Source of the DNA: Peristeroidobacter soli
GTDB lineage: Bacteria > Pseudomonadota > Gammaproteobacteria > Steroidobacterales > Steroidobacteraceae
NCBI RefSeq assembly: GCF_004138485.1
Contig: NZ_ML142848.1
Coordinates: forward strand, 468,630 to 532,629
Reading direction: 5' to 3'
Length of the DNA: 64,000 nt
Under the pieces are notes generated by a model that searched no databases, was not told the origin of the DNA, and worked only from the letters and a program-made list of their open reading frames with translations. Shown one piece after another: positions 26,891 to 33,324 of the stretch. A program made the position numbers and the translations under genes. The first letter of the stretch is position 1. Each line of letters begins with the position of its first letter.

Positions 26891-27954
26891 GCCGCCCGTC
26901 GCATCCGGCCGCGCTTGCCGGCGCCGAGCGTGCCGCCGAACAGATCTTTCGGATCGTCCAGATCCGGCACCAGATCGATCTGACGACAGAACTCCGGACG
27001 CTCGCGGGTCAGCTCGTTGAGGAACTTCAGTGCCGAGTAGTCCTCGAGCGCGAAGCCCACCGAATCGAACACCGTGATTTCACCGTCGGCGCCGCGCCCC
27101 GGCCGTACGCCATTGACGACATCGGCAAACTCGGTGACGGAGAATTCCGCCGGCATCTGTTGAATCTCGCCTTCGATGCGCGACTGAGGTTCGTACTCCA
27201 CGATGACGCGAGCATCGGGCCGCCGCAGAATGTCCGCGTGCAGCTCGGTCTTGCCGGGGCAGTCGCCGCCGACGGCGTTCAAATGCATTCCAGGGGCGAC
27301 CATGGACGGCGTCACGATCACAGCGTTGCGCTTGTCGGCGGTGACGGTCGTGATGATGTCGGCGCCCAACGCCGCTTCCGCGCTGGAAGTCGCATGAACC
27401 AACGAAACGCCTCGGAACTCCGGCATGCCACGCAGATTTTGCGCGAGCTTCGCGGTCGCTTGCGGATCGACGTCGTACATGCGCAGTTCGGTGATACCCA
27501 GCATGCGCTGGAACGCGATGGCCTGAAACTCGCTCTGAGCGCCGTTGCCGATCAACGCCATCTTCCTGCTGTTGGGCCGTGCCATCCACTTCGCCGCCAG
27601 CGCCGACATGGCGGCGGTGCGAAGCGCGGTGGTTATCGTGAGCTCGGACAGCAACACCGGATAGCCCGTGGAAACTTCCGCCAGCACGCCGAACGCGGTG
27701 ACGGTCAGCAGGCCGAGGCTGGTGTTCTTGGGATGACCGTTCACATATTTGAATGAGTACAGATCGCCGTCGCTGATCGGCATCAACTCGATGACGCCGA
27801 CATCCGAATGACTGGCGAGCCGCGCCGACTTCTCGAACTGACCCCAGCGCCGATAGTCCGACTCGATCTGAGCGGCCAGCCGCTCCATGAATTCACCCGG
27901 TCCGATCTGGTTCACCAGGTGCTGAATGTCCGCGATGCCGACGTAGTCGACCAT
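26887..27954 (-). CDS. ocd: Ornithine cyclodeaminase
   Basis: A 355-residue NAD-dependent enzyme of the ornithine cyclodeaminase/mu-crystallin family, converting L-ornithine to L-proline and ammonia. The NAD-binding region reads MALIGNGAQSEFQAIAF near residue 130; substrate-side motifs are KYVNGHPKN, TALRTAAMSALAAKWMARPNSR and GMHLNAVGGDCPGKTEL. The GDCPGKTEL stretch fits true ornithine cyclodeaminases rather than alanine dehydrogenase-like relatives. The ATG at 27954 has GAGGG eight bases upstream; a longer frame to 27987 is less likely. It may be controlled by the convergent Lrp-type regulator. Confidence 0.87.
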   Translation of the reverse strand: MVDYVGIADIQHLVNQIGPGEFMERLAAQIESDYRRWGQFEKSARLASHSDVGVIELMPISDGDLYSFKYVNGHPKNTSLGLLTVTAFGVLAEVSTGYPVLLSELTITTALRTAAMSALAAKWMARPNSRKMALIGNGAQSEFQAIAFQRMLGITELRMYDVDPQATAKLAQNLRGMPEFRGVSLVHATSSAEAALGADIITTVTADKRNAVIVTPSMVAPGMHLNAVGGDCPGKTELHADILRRPDARVIVEYEPQSRIEGEIQQMPAEFSVTEFADVVNGVRPGRGADGEITVFDSVGFALEDYSALKFLNELTRERPEFCRQIDLVPDLDDPKDLFGGTLGAGKRGRMRRAA

Positions 27955-28050
27955 GCTGCTGCCCTCGCCCAAATGCTTGTTATGCAAGTGGTTATGGTAG
28001 GAAGGCCGCGCGTCATCCAGAAGCAGGCAGGCTGCCCGGTCGGGCCGGGT

Positions 28051-28506
28051 TTATTGACGAAACGACAGCACTTTTTGACGTTCCGGCAGCGGCGGGTAGC
28101 GATGCCACAGATCGTTCACCGCCGCCGCGACCCGGGTCTCCAATGCCTCGCTGACACAGATCGTGGTCATCGCCGAGCGGATTTCGCCATCCCAATACGG
28201 ATCCAGCGACTCTTGCTCCGGATCCTGACGGAGCACGATCACGGGCGTGAAACGGGTGCGTGGATCGATGCGCATTCGGGCGATGACGCCGGCGGCAGGA
28301 ATCAGTGGCAGCTCTTCCGCCAGCAACACCAGATCCGGCACGGGCGGATCGACGGTCAACAAGCCGCGATGAAACAGGAAGCGCACCGCTTGCTCGCCAT
28401 CTTTTACACGGAGCACCGACGCCTCTGGGAGATGTCGTCTGATGCCCTTCGCGATCACGGCCCAGTCAGCGCCGCAGGGTTCCGCTACGAGTACATTGAT
28501 ATTCAT
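28051..28506 (-). CDS. Receiver-domain protein lacking the phospho-acceptor Asp
   Basis: A 151-residue single-domain protein of the Rcp-like response regulator type: strand NVLVAEP, helix, VLRVKDGEQAVRFL, strand PDLVLLAEELP and PVIVLRQDP. The position of the phospho-acceptor Asp after D-L-V-L-L is Ala (about residue 63). The acidic pair at the first strand is E-P instead of E-D or D-D, and the C-terminal Lys region reads T-T-I-C-V-S. It therefore cannot be phosphorylated in the normal way and is an atypical receiver. No kinase or output domain is adjacent. It stands alone between two unrelated minus-strand genes. Confidence 0.65.
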   Translation of the reverse strand: MNINVLVAEPCGADWAVIAKGIRRHLPEASVLRVKDGEQAVRFLFHRGLLTVDPPVPDLVLLAEELPLIPAAGVIARMRIDPRTRFTPVIVLRQDPEQESLDPYWDGEIRSAMTTICVSEALETRVAAAVNDLWHRYPPLPERQKVLSFRQ

Positions 28507-28672
28507 AATCGCTCATCGGTGTCCCACTCATTCATGAACACGAATTGGCGATGCCACTGGTTGCACCCGAGGCACTCCGTACCCTGCGTCGGTATTTGCG
28601 GGATGCAACCAACCCTCGACGCCAACTCGTCGCGATAAAACTCCGGTGCGCCGTGGTTGTTCCGTATCCGCC

Positions 28673-30169
28673 TCACGCATGGGCCGGCAGCACATTGGCG
28701 TTCAGGCGGAACAGATTCGTCGGATCGTATTTGGTCTTCAACGCCACCAGCTTCTTGTAGTTGCCGCGATAGTTGGCGTTGATGTCGCTCGCGGTCGCCT
28801 CTCGTGGCATGTCATTGATGTAGAACCCGCGAGTGAACTTCTCGAGCGTCGACCAATACTGTTTGGTCGCGGCGATGTGATCGGTTGGATCGTCGCCATG
28901 ACGCCAACCGCTCATGGTCATCATGTTGGCAATCGCATACCGGTTTGCGAAGGCCGTTGCGTCCTCGGGCACGCGACCGCAGGCGCCGCCGCAATGCTGG
29001 AAGAACACCGCCGTCGTCCGGCGCGGGTCGCCTTTGAGTCCATCGACCAATGCCGAGATCAATTCTCCCGGCACCGTCGAGATGAATCCGCCTTTGATGT
29101 AGGTGCCCAGCATGCGCGCATCGGCCCAATCGCCGGATCGTTGCAGTTCGACGTAGTCCATCGACTTGAGCGTGTCGCTGGTCGGTGTACCGATCTTTCG
29201 CAGCGGCGCCAGCGCACGGTCCGCGTCCTTCGCCGGGCCGCTGTAGCAAACATCCAATTGCGCCGCGCCCGGCCCGCCACCCGGCGGCAGCACGATGACG
29301 GGATCGAAGTACAAATCGTCCGGGGCCTTCGGCGCGTAGTCCGCGTACATCGTGAGCAGATCGCGTGCCTTTTCAATCGGAAACGACAGCCGCCCTCCGA
29401 CGACCTGCCGCTGCATCGGATGCAAATTGAATTCGAAGTTGGTGACGACGCCGAAGTTGCCGCTGCCACCGCGCAGCCCCCAGAACAGATCCGGGTTCTC
29501 TTGCAAACTCGCGTGGCGCAACTTCCCATCCGCCGTCACCACGTCCAACGAGCTCAGATTGTCGATGGCCATGCCATAGCGGCGCGCGATCCGTCCGAAA
29601 CCACCGCCGAGCGTCAACCCGCCCACGCCGGTGTGAGACACGGTGCCCAGTGGCGTAACCAATCCCTGCGCCATCGACTCACGATCGACCAATCCGAGCA
29701 GGCTTCCTCCCTTCACCGACACTCGGCGCCCGGCTGCATCCACCGTCGCGCCGCGAAAGTCCTTGAGATCGATCTGCATTCCGCGCTCGCAACTCGACTG
29801 TCCCGAATGACTGTGACCGCCGCATTTCACCGCCAGCAACAGGGTGCGTTCGCGTGCGAAGCTCACCGCTTTCTGGATATCGGCAACGTCGGTCGGCTGT
29901 ACGACGAGTGCGGGATGTTTGTCGAAGGAAGGATTCAACAACAGACGCGCCTCGTCGTAACCTGCGTCGCCCCGCAGGAGCAACTGGCCTTGCAGCGCTT
30001 CGGCGAGCTCACGAACCTCGGCACTGCGCAGCGTGATGGCGCTGCCATCGACAGTGACTGCGGGAATATCGGGAGTCGGTCCGGAGCGGGCCAGCGCCGG
30101 CACGAACCTCAAGGTCGGCAGCACGGCGGCAGCCAATAGCGTTGATCTCACGAACTCGCGGCGTTGCAT
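28673..30169 (-). CDS. Exported FAD-linked oxidase, berberine-bridge (BBE) type
   Basis: A 498-residue enzyme. The N-terminus QRREFVRSTLLAAAVLP is a Tat-like signal. The PCMH FAD-binding domain (about 75-245) contains KCGGHSHSG, whose His should carry the 8-alpha linked FAD. GVGGLTLGGGFGRIARRYG and WGLRGGSGNFGVVT follow. The site of the second covalent link is Ser in T-V-S-H-T, not Cys, so attachment is probably to His only. The C-terminal BBE motif is N-Y-R-G-N-Y-K-K-L-V-A-L-K-T-K-Y-D-P-T-N-L-F. Such enzymes oxidise sugars, alcohols or alkaloid-like substrates with oxygen. The substrate here is unknown. Confidence 0.85.
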   Translation of the reverse strand: MQRREFVRSTLLAAAVLPTLRFVPALARSGPTPDIPAVTVDGSAITLRSAEVRELAEALQGQLLLRGDAGYDEARLLLNPSFDKHPALVVQPTDVADIQKAVSFARERTLLLAVKCGGHSHSGQSSCERGMQIDLKDFRGATVDAAGRRVSVKGGSLLGLVDRESMAQGLVTPLGTVSHTGVGGLTLGGGFGRIARRYGMAIDNLSSLDVVTADGKLRHASLQENPDLFWGLRGGSGNFGVVTNFEFNLHPMQRQVVGGRLSFPIEKARDLLTMYADYAPKAPDDLYFDPVIVLPPGGGPGAAQLDVCYSGPAKDADRALAPLRKIGTPTSDTLKSMDYVELQRSGDWADARMLGTYIKGGFISTVPGELISALVDGLKGDPRRTTAVFFQHCGGACGRVPEDATAFANRYAIANMMTMSGWRHGDDPTDHIAATKQYWSTLEKFTRGFYINDMPREATASDINANYRGNYKKLVALKTKYDPTNLFRLNANVLPAHA

Positions 30170-30263
30170 AGAAGCCCCCAGCGTTGGTGCGCGGCACATT
30201 TGTTCTTATGGTCTTGGCCCCGAGTAGATGCGCCTGCGCTCGCGAATGCAACCCGCGCTGTTA

Positions 30264-30398
30264 CTACTGTCTTTCGTCAGGGTGGGCGCCGATGACGATG
30301 AGCTTGTCGTCGGCCTGGATGCGCAGATCGCTTTCCCAGAAACTGTGGCTTTTCCGGTCACGTACAACGCGCAGAATCAGTGCCCGACTCTCGAATGG
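30264..30398 (-). pseudogene. 3' fragment of a potassium-channel/TrkA-C-type gene
   Basis: About 45 codons read ALILRVVRDRKSHSFWESDL and then RIQADDKLIVIGAHP, which looks like the C-terminal end of a TrkA-C (RCK) domain as found in two-helix potassium channels. No start, membrane helices or filter sequence precede it: 16 bases upstream (in the direction of transcription) another gene fragment begins. I take it as a truncated relic. The match is by pattern only. Confidence 0.42.
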
Positions 30399-30414
30399 AC
30401 GACTGGCAAGAGAG

Positions 30415-30861
30415 TCAGGAAGACCGCTGCGACATCTCGAGTCGCAGCCACGCACGAGCGTGCGTCCACTCGCGTTCCACTGTTTCATCGGAAATGCCCA
30501 GTACCTGCGCGGTCTGCTCGACGGTGAGGCCGTCGAAGCAACGCATGGCTACGATTCGCGCCTGGCGAGGATCCAACGATTCGAGGCGGGATAGCAGCTC
30601 GTCGAGCGCGTCCATGGTATCCGCGTCGTCACGCCGGTAGGCCCGCCTTTCCCTGGCGCGCGCCGCGCGAAAGCGACGCATGGCGGTCGCCGCGAGCGAA
30701 AAGAACTGCGCTCGCTCCTGCCAGTCGACACCGGCAGACTTTACCGGTTCGTCGGGCGGTTGCGAGTCGCGCTCGCGCCTATCTCGCAGCCTGCGTCGCA
30801 TGGTTCGGCCCCCAGAACCACTCGATGCGAGCTTTCCGTCGCTGCTCCCGCAACCATGCAT
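30415..30861 (-). pseudogene. 5'-truncated ECF sigma factor
   Basis: From about 30741 to 30415 the frame reads VDWQERAQFFSLAATAMRRF, a linker, then ALDELLSRLESLDPRQARIVAMRCFDGL and VEQTAQVLGISDETVEREWT. This corresponds to the second half (end of region 2 linker and all of region 4) of the ECF sigma factors often named TIGR02999-type. The expected N-terminal half, with core-binding and -10 recognition helices, is missing. Upstream the frame runs into the end of the PpiC-like gene (overlap to 30861) with unrelated residues. It is probably not functional, unless the region-4 fragment acts alone. Confidence 0.6.
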
Positions 30862-31840
30862 CGAACAGATGCGTCACGACGGCGCTTCGCAATTGAGGAT
30901 TGCGGTCCGCCGGCTCGACGGAAACGATATTGATCACCAGGCGCGCATCGCCCACCTCGATCGGGCCGAGCAAGTCCCCGACGCGCAGTGACGTGGAATC
31001 ATCGTTGATTCGAGCTGCCAGACGATGACGCACTTCTTTACGATAGAAAAATTGAGTGCGACCGCTGCCGTCCGCGAACACCGCGTCTTCCGCCGCATGC
31101 AGGAACGACTGCGAGCCATTGCGCACAACATCCGCAACCTGCCGGGCGACTCGTGGATCTGATGTCTGCAACACGCGGGTGTTGATTGCATCGAACGTAT
31201 TCCGATGCAACTCGAGATGACGTTCGACGTCCTCGCCGACGATCAGCTCCCGCAGCTTGGCGGCCCGCGCCAGTCGCCCGGCCAGATCCGTCAGGCCTTG
31301 CATGCTCATCCCACTTTCCACAAGCCAGGCATGCGTATCAGCGGCGGTCAGCAGCCCACGACGCCGGCGAATATCGTTCACCGACGCTTGCACCTCGGCC
31401 TGGCCGACTTCGATCTGGCGACGCTCCAGCTCGGCCTCGATCAAACAACTGTCGATCAACCGCTGCATCAGCGGCTTGCGCTGCCAGAGCAAATCGAGAT
31501 GCCGGATCGCGTTTTCCACGGGCATCACGGTGCCGTTCACACGTAGCAGTTCGGAGTCGCGCCACGGCTGCAAACCACGCAGCGCCCAAGGCAACGCGTC
31601 GTCGTGACAGACGCTAAGCGAGACGGTGCCTTCGAACCCTGGCGGCCGGATCAACGCGTCGTAGTGACGCGAGCCGTCGAATGGCTGCTCGTCCCAGATC
31701 AGCTCGATGGATGCAGTGGGATGACGCGAGCGCAAGGCGTCCACGCGACCGTGAGCATGCGACGGCGCGATGCCTTCCCTGGAAATCCCTTCGAGGCACG
31801 ACAGAACATCCGTCACTACCGAGTGATGAGTCTCAAGCAT
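30779..31840 (-). CDS. PpiC-related RiPP maturation protein
   Basis: A 353-residue cytoplasmic protein without signal peptide. The middle and C-terminal parts resemble SurA/PpiC chaperones: helical segments RLIDSCLIEAELERRQIEV, RRRGLLTAADTHAWL and LARAAKLRELIVGEDVERHL, then a parvulin-like stretch with FYRKEVRHRL and VGDLLGPIEVGDARLVINIVSVEPA. Related proteins are annotated as peptide maturation system proteins next to ATP-grasp ligases. Its ATG lies within the end of the ATP-grasp gene (8-base overlap), so it is the last intact gene of the RiPP operon. It might present the precursor or isomerise prolines; the exact job is unknown. Confidence 0.68.
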   Translation of the reverse strand: MLETHHSVVTDVLSCLEGISREGIAPSHAHGRVDALRSRHPTASIELIWDEQPFDGSRHYDALIRPPGFEGTVSLSVCHDDALPWALRGLQPWRDSELLRVNGTVMPVENAIRHLDLLWQRKPLMQRLIDSCLIEAELERRQIEVGQAEVQASVNDIRRRRGLLTAADTHAWLVESGMSMQGLTDLAGRLARAAKLRELIVGEDVERHLELHRNTFDAINTRVLQTSDPRVARQVADVVRNGSQSFLHAAEDAVFADGSGRTQFFYRKEVRHRLAARINDDSTSLRVGDLLGPIEVGDARLVINIVSVEPADRNPQLRSAVVTHLFDAWLREQRRKARIEWFWGPNHATQAAR

Positions 31841-32840
31841 GAGCAAGCTCCGCGACGGGCAACTGATGCGCGCGCATGGGGGACATGAGAAGGTCGGCGA
31901 TGGCGTCGCTGATCGGCAGTCCCGCGATCTGTTCGATCCAGGCGTACTCGCCGGCTGAATTGAGCTCGAGGAATACATAGCGATCGTCCGGTGTCAGGAT
32001 CAAATCGATCGTGCCGTAGGTGAGACCGAACTGAGCGACCAGCTGCACGCAGCGGTCCGCGACGTCGCGCGGTAACTGGTGCGGGTGATGCGGCGTGGAG
32101 CCGAGATCGTAACGTCGCCAGTCGAAGTGGGTACGATTCGTCTTCTGCGAATGAATCTCCGCGGCGAATACGCGATCGCCGACGACGGTCACGCGCAGCT
32201 CGAGACGTTTTGGCACGTACGCCTGAAAGACGATGGGCGACAGGCTCACCGATTCGGCATGCATGACGTCACGACGCGTGACGCCGCAGGTCAGCCGCGA
32301 AAACTGGGTACCCCTGCGCTCTCTAAGAGACAGATTCGCGGTGATCTTATGAATCAGACGCCCCTCCTGTTCCCGATACAGATCGAGGAACTCGCGGGGG
32401 TCGTTGGTGAATATGGTGGGTGCGATGTCGAAGCCCAATGCTTTGGCACGCGCCATGTGGGTCGGCTTGCGTTGCGCGGTCCGCATGACTGTCGGGCTGC
32501 CGGGCAGCATCAGACAGTCCATGCTCTCCCATAGCGCGCTCAAAAACTCACCGCAATCCCGCTCGACGACCGCTCGCACTTCCTCATCCGTGATCGACGG
32601 ATGCGCGACCGAAAGACTGGGCCGCCGGAACCAGATGGAGGTGAGCTCTTCGAAACGCACCACCTGACCGTCGACTCGCAGCGCATAACGCGGCATACCG
32701 TCCCGATACGACACAGTGATGCGCGCTTCCGAAGGAAAGCGGCCCGAATCGAATATCAGAACATTGACGCCGCGGCTGCGCAGGCGTCTTTCGACAGCCT
32801 GAGCGGTCGGATCGTCGGCAGTGGATACGATGAGAATCAT
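31833..32840 (-). CDS. ATP-grasp RiPP ligase (MvdD/graspetide-synthetase-like)
   Basis: A 335-residue ATP-grasp enzyme. The N-terminal domain (about 1-110) contains a TSIWFRRPSL pattern typical of this group. The ATP-binding core includes KPTHMARAKALGFDIAPTIF, the Lys in RLIHKITANL, the strand FQAYVPKRLELRVTVVGDRVFAAEIHS, and the metal-binding end YVFLELNSAGEYAWIEQIAGLPI. Graspetide synthetases end with F-L-E-x-N-P/S-x-G-x-x-x-W-I-E and join Asp/Glu side chains to Ser/Thr or Lys as esters or amides. It follows the two precursor genes after a terminator-like hairpin and overlaps the PpiC-like gene. Confidence 0.83.
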   Translation of the reverse strand: MILIVSTADDPTAQAVERRLRSRGVNVLIFDSGRFPSEARITVSYRDGMPRYALRVDGQVVRFEELTSIWFRRPSLSVAHPSITDEEVRAVVERDCGEFLSALWESMDCLMLPGSPTVMRTAQRKPTHMARAKALGFDIAPTIFTNDPREFLDLYREQEGRLIHKITANLSLRERRGTQFSRLTCGVTRRDVMHAESVSLSPIVFQAYVPKRLELRVTVVGDRVFAAEIHSQKTNRTHFDWRRYDLGSTPHHPHQLPRDVADRCVQLVAQFGLTYGTIDLILTPDDRYVFLELNSAGEYAWIEQIAGLPISDAIADLLMSPMRAHQLPVAELAHA

Positions 32841-32865
32841 GGGTTACTCGTCAGCGCTCGGAAAA

Positions 32866-32894
32866 GCGCGCTCCGCTGCAACGACGGAGCGCGC
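32866..32894 (-). terminator. Terminator/attenuator between precursor 2 and ATP-grasp gene
   Basis: A perfect 10-bp stem GCGCGCTCCG/CGGAGCGCGC with a 9-base loop, followed on the minus strand by TTTTC. It lies 15 bases past the precursor stop and 25 before the ligase start. It is a good intrinsic terminator that would keep precursor transcripts more abundant than those of the modifying enzymes. Confidence 0.72.
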
Positions 32895-32909
32895 CCGATC
32901 ATCTATCGA

Positions 32910-33068
32910 TCAGGGGTAAGCCCACTCGTCGGGCTTGGCGTTCGGGCCGGAAACCCAGGTGGGGATCATGCGCTGACCGCCAGTCACGGCCTGCAGCTCC
33001 TCGCTGCTCAGGTCCGTGCCCACGGGCTGCTCCAGATCCTCGATCTCGATACGCACTTGGTTATTCAT
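32910..33068 (-). CDS. RiPP precursor peptide 2 (double-glycine leader)
   Basis: A 52-residue peptide. The leader (1-31) runs MNNQVRIEIEDLEQPVGTDL and then SSEELQAVTGG, a classic double-glycine leader for C39 peptidase cleavage after Gly31. The 21-residue core keeps, at the same spacing as its paralogue, R33, M34, T37, W38, G41, K45 and D47-E48-W49, ending A-Y-P. Thr37 and Lys45 are possible acceptors and Asp47/Glu48 possible donors for ATP-grasp cross-links. GGAAG lies seven bases before the ATG. Hairpins flank the gene on both sides. No microviridin-type PFFARFL leader motif is present. Confidence 0.85.
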   Translation of the reverse strand: MNNQVRIEIEDLEQPVGTDLSSEELQAVTGGQRMIPTWVSGPNAKPDEWAYP

Positions 33069-33106
33069 CGTCTTGCTTCCCTGAATGACTCGTCAGTGGT
33101 CCAAGA

Positions 33107-33138
33107 GCGCGCGCCGCCGTCGCAGCGGTGGCGCGCGC
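33107..33138 (-). terminator. Hairpin after precursor 1
   Basis: A 12-bp stem GCGCGCGCCGCC/GGTGGCGCGCGC (one G-T pair) with an 8-base loop, starting 16 bases past the stop of precursor 1. It is followed by TCTTGG, a poor T-tract, so it may stabilise the transcript end or slow the polymerase rather than fully terminate. Confidence 0.45.
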
Positions 33139-33154
33139 CCCGATCATCGATCGA

Positions 33155-33316
33155 TCAGTTCTTGATGTCCCACTCGTCGGCCTTGCCCTGCGAGCCGCAG
33201 GTCCAGGTCACTTCCATGCGCACGCCGCCGGTCACGGCCTGCAGCTCTTCGCTGCTCAGCTCGGTGCCCACGGCCTGGTCCAGATCCTTGATCTCGATAC
33301 GAACTTCGTTATTCAT
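33155..33316 (-). CDS. RiPP precursor peptide 1 (double-glycine leader)
   Basis: A 53-residue peptide. The leader MNNEVRIEIKDLDQAVGTEL plus SSEELQAVTGG ends in a double glycine at 30-31. The 22-residue core shares R33, M34, T37, W38, G41, K45, D47, E48 and W49 with precursor 2, and has an extra Cys40 and the tail D-I-K-N. It is nearly identical to precursor 2 in the leader, and even the 3' flank (CGATCGATCA motif at the stop) is repeated, so the two arose by tandem duplication of a unit of about 245 bases. The gene follows the exporter gene by 8 bases and belongs to the same transcript. Confidence 0.87.
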   Translation of the reverse strand: MNNEVRIEIKDLDQAVGTELSSEELQAVTGGVRMEVTWTCGSQGKADEWDIKN

Positions 33317-33324
33317 AGTCCTGA

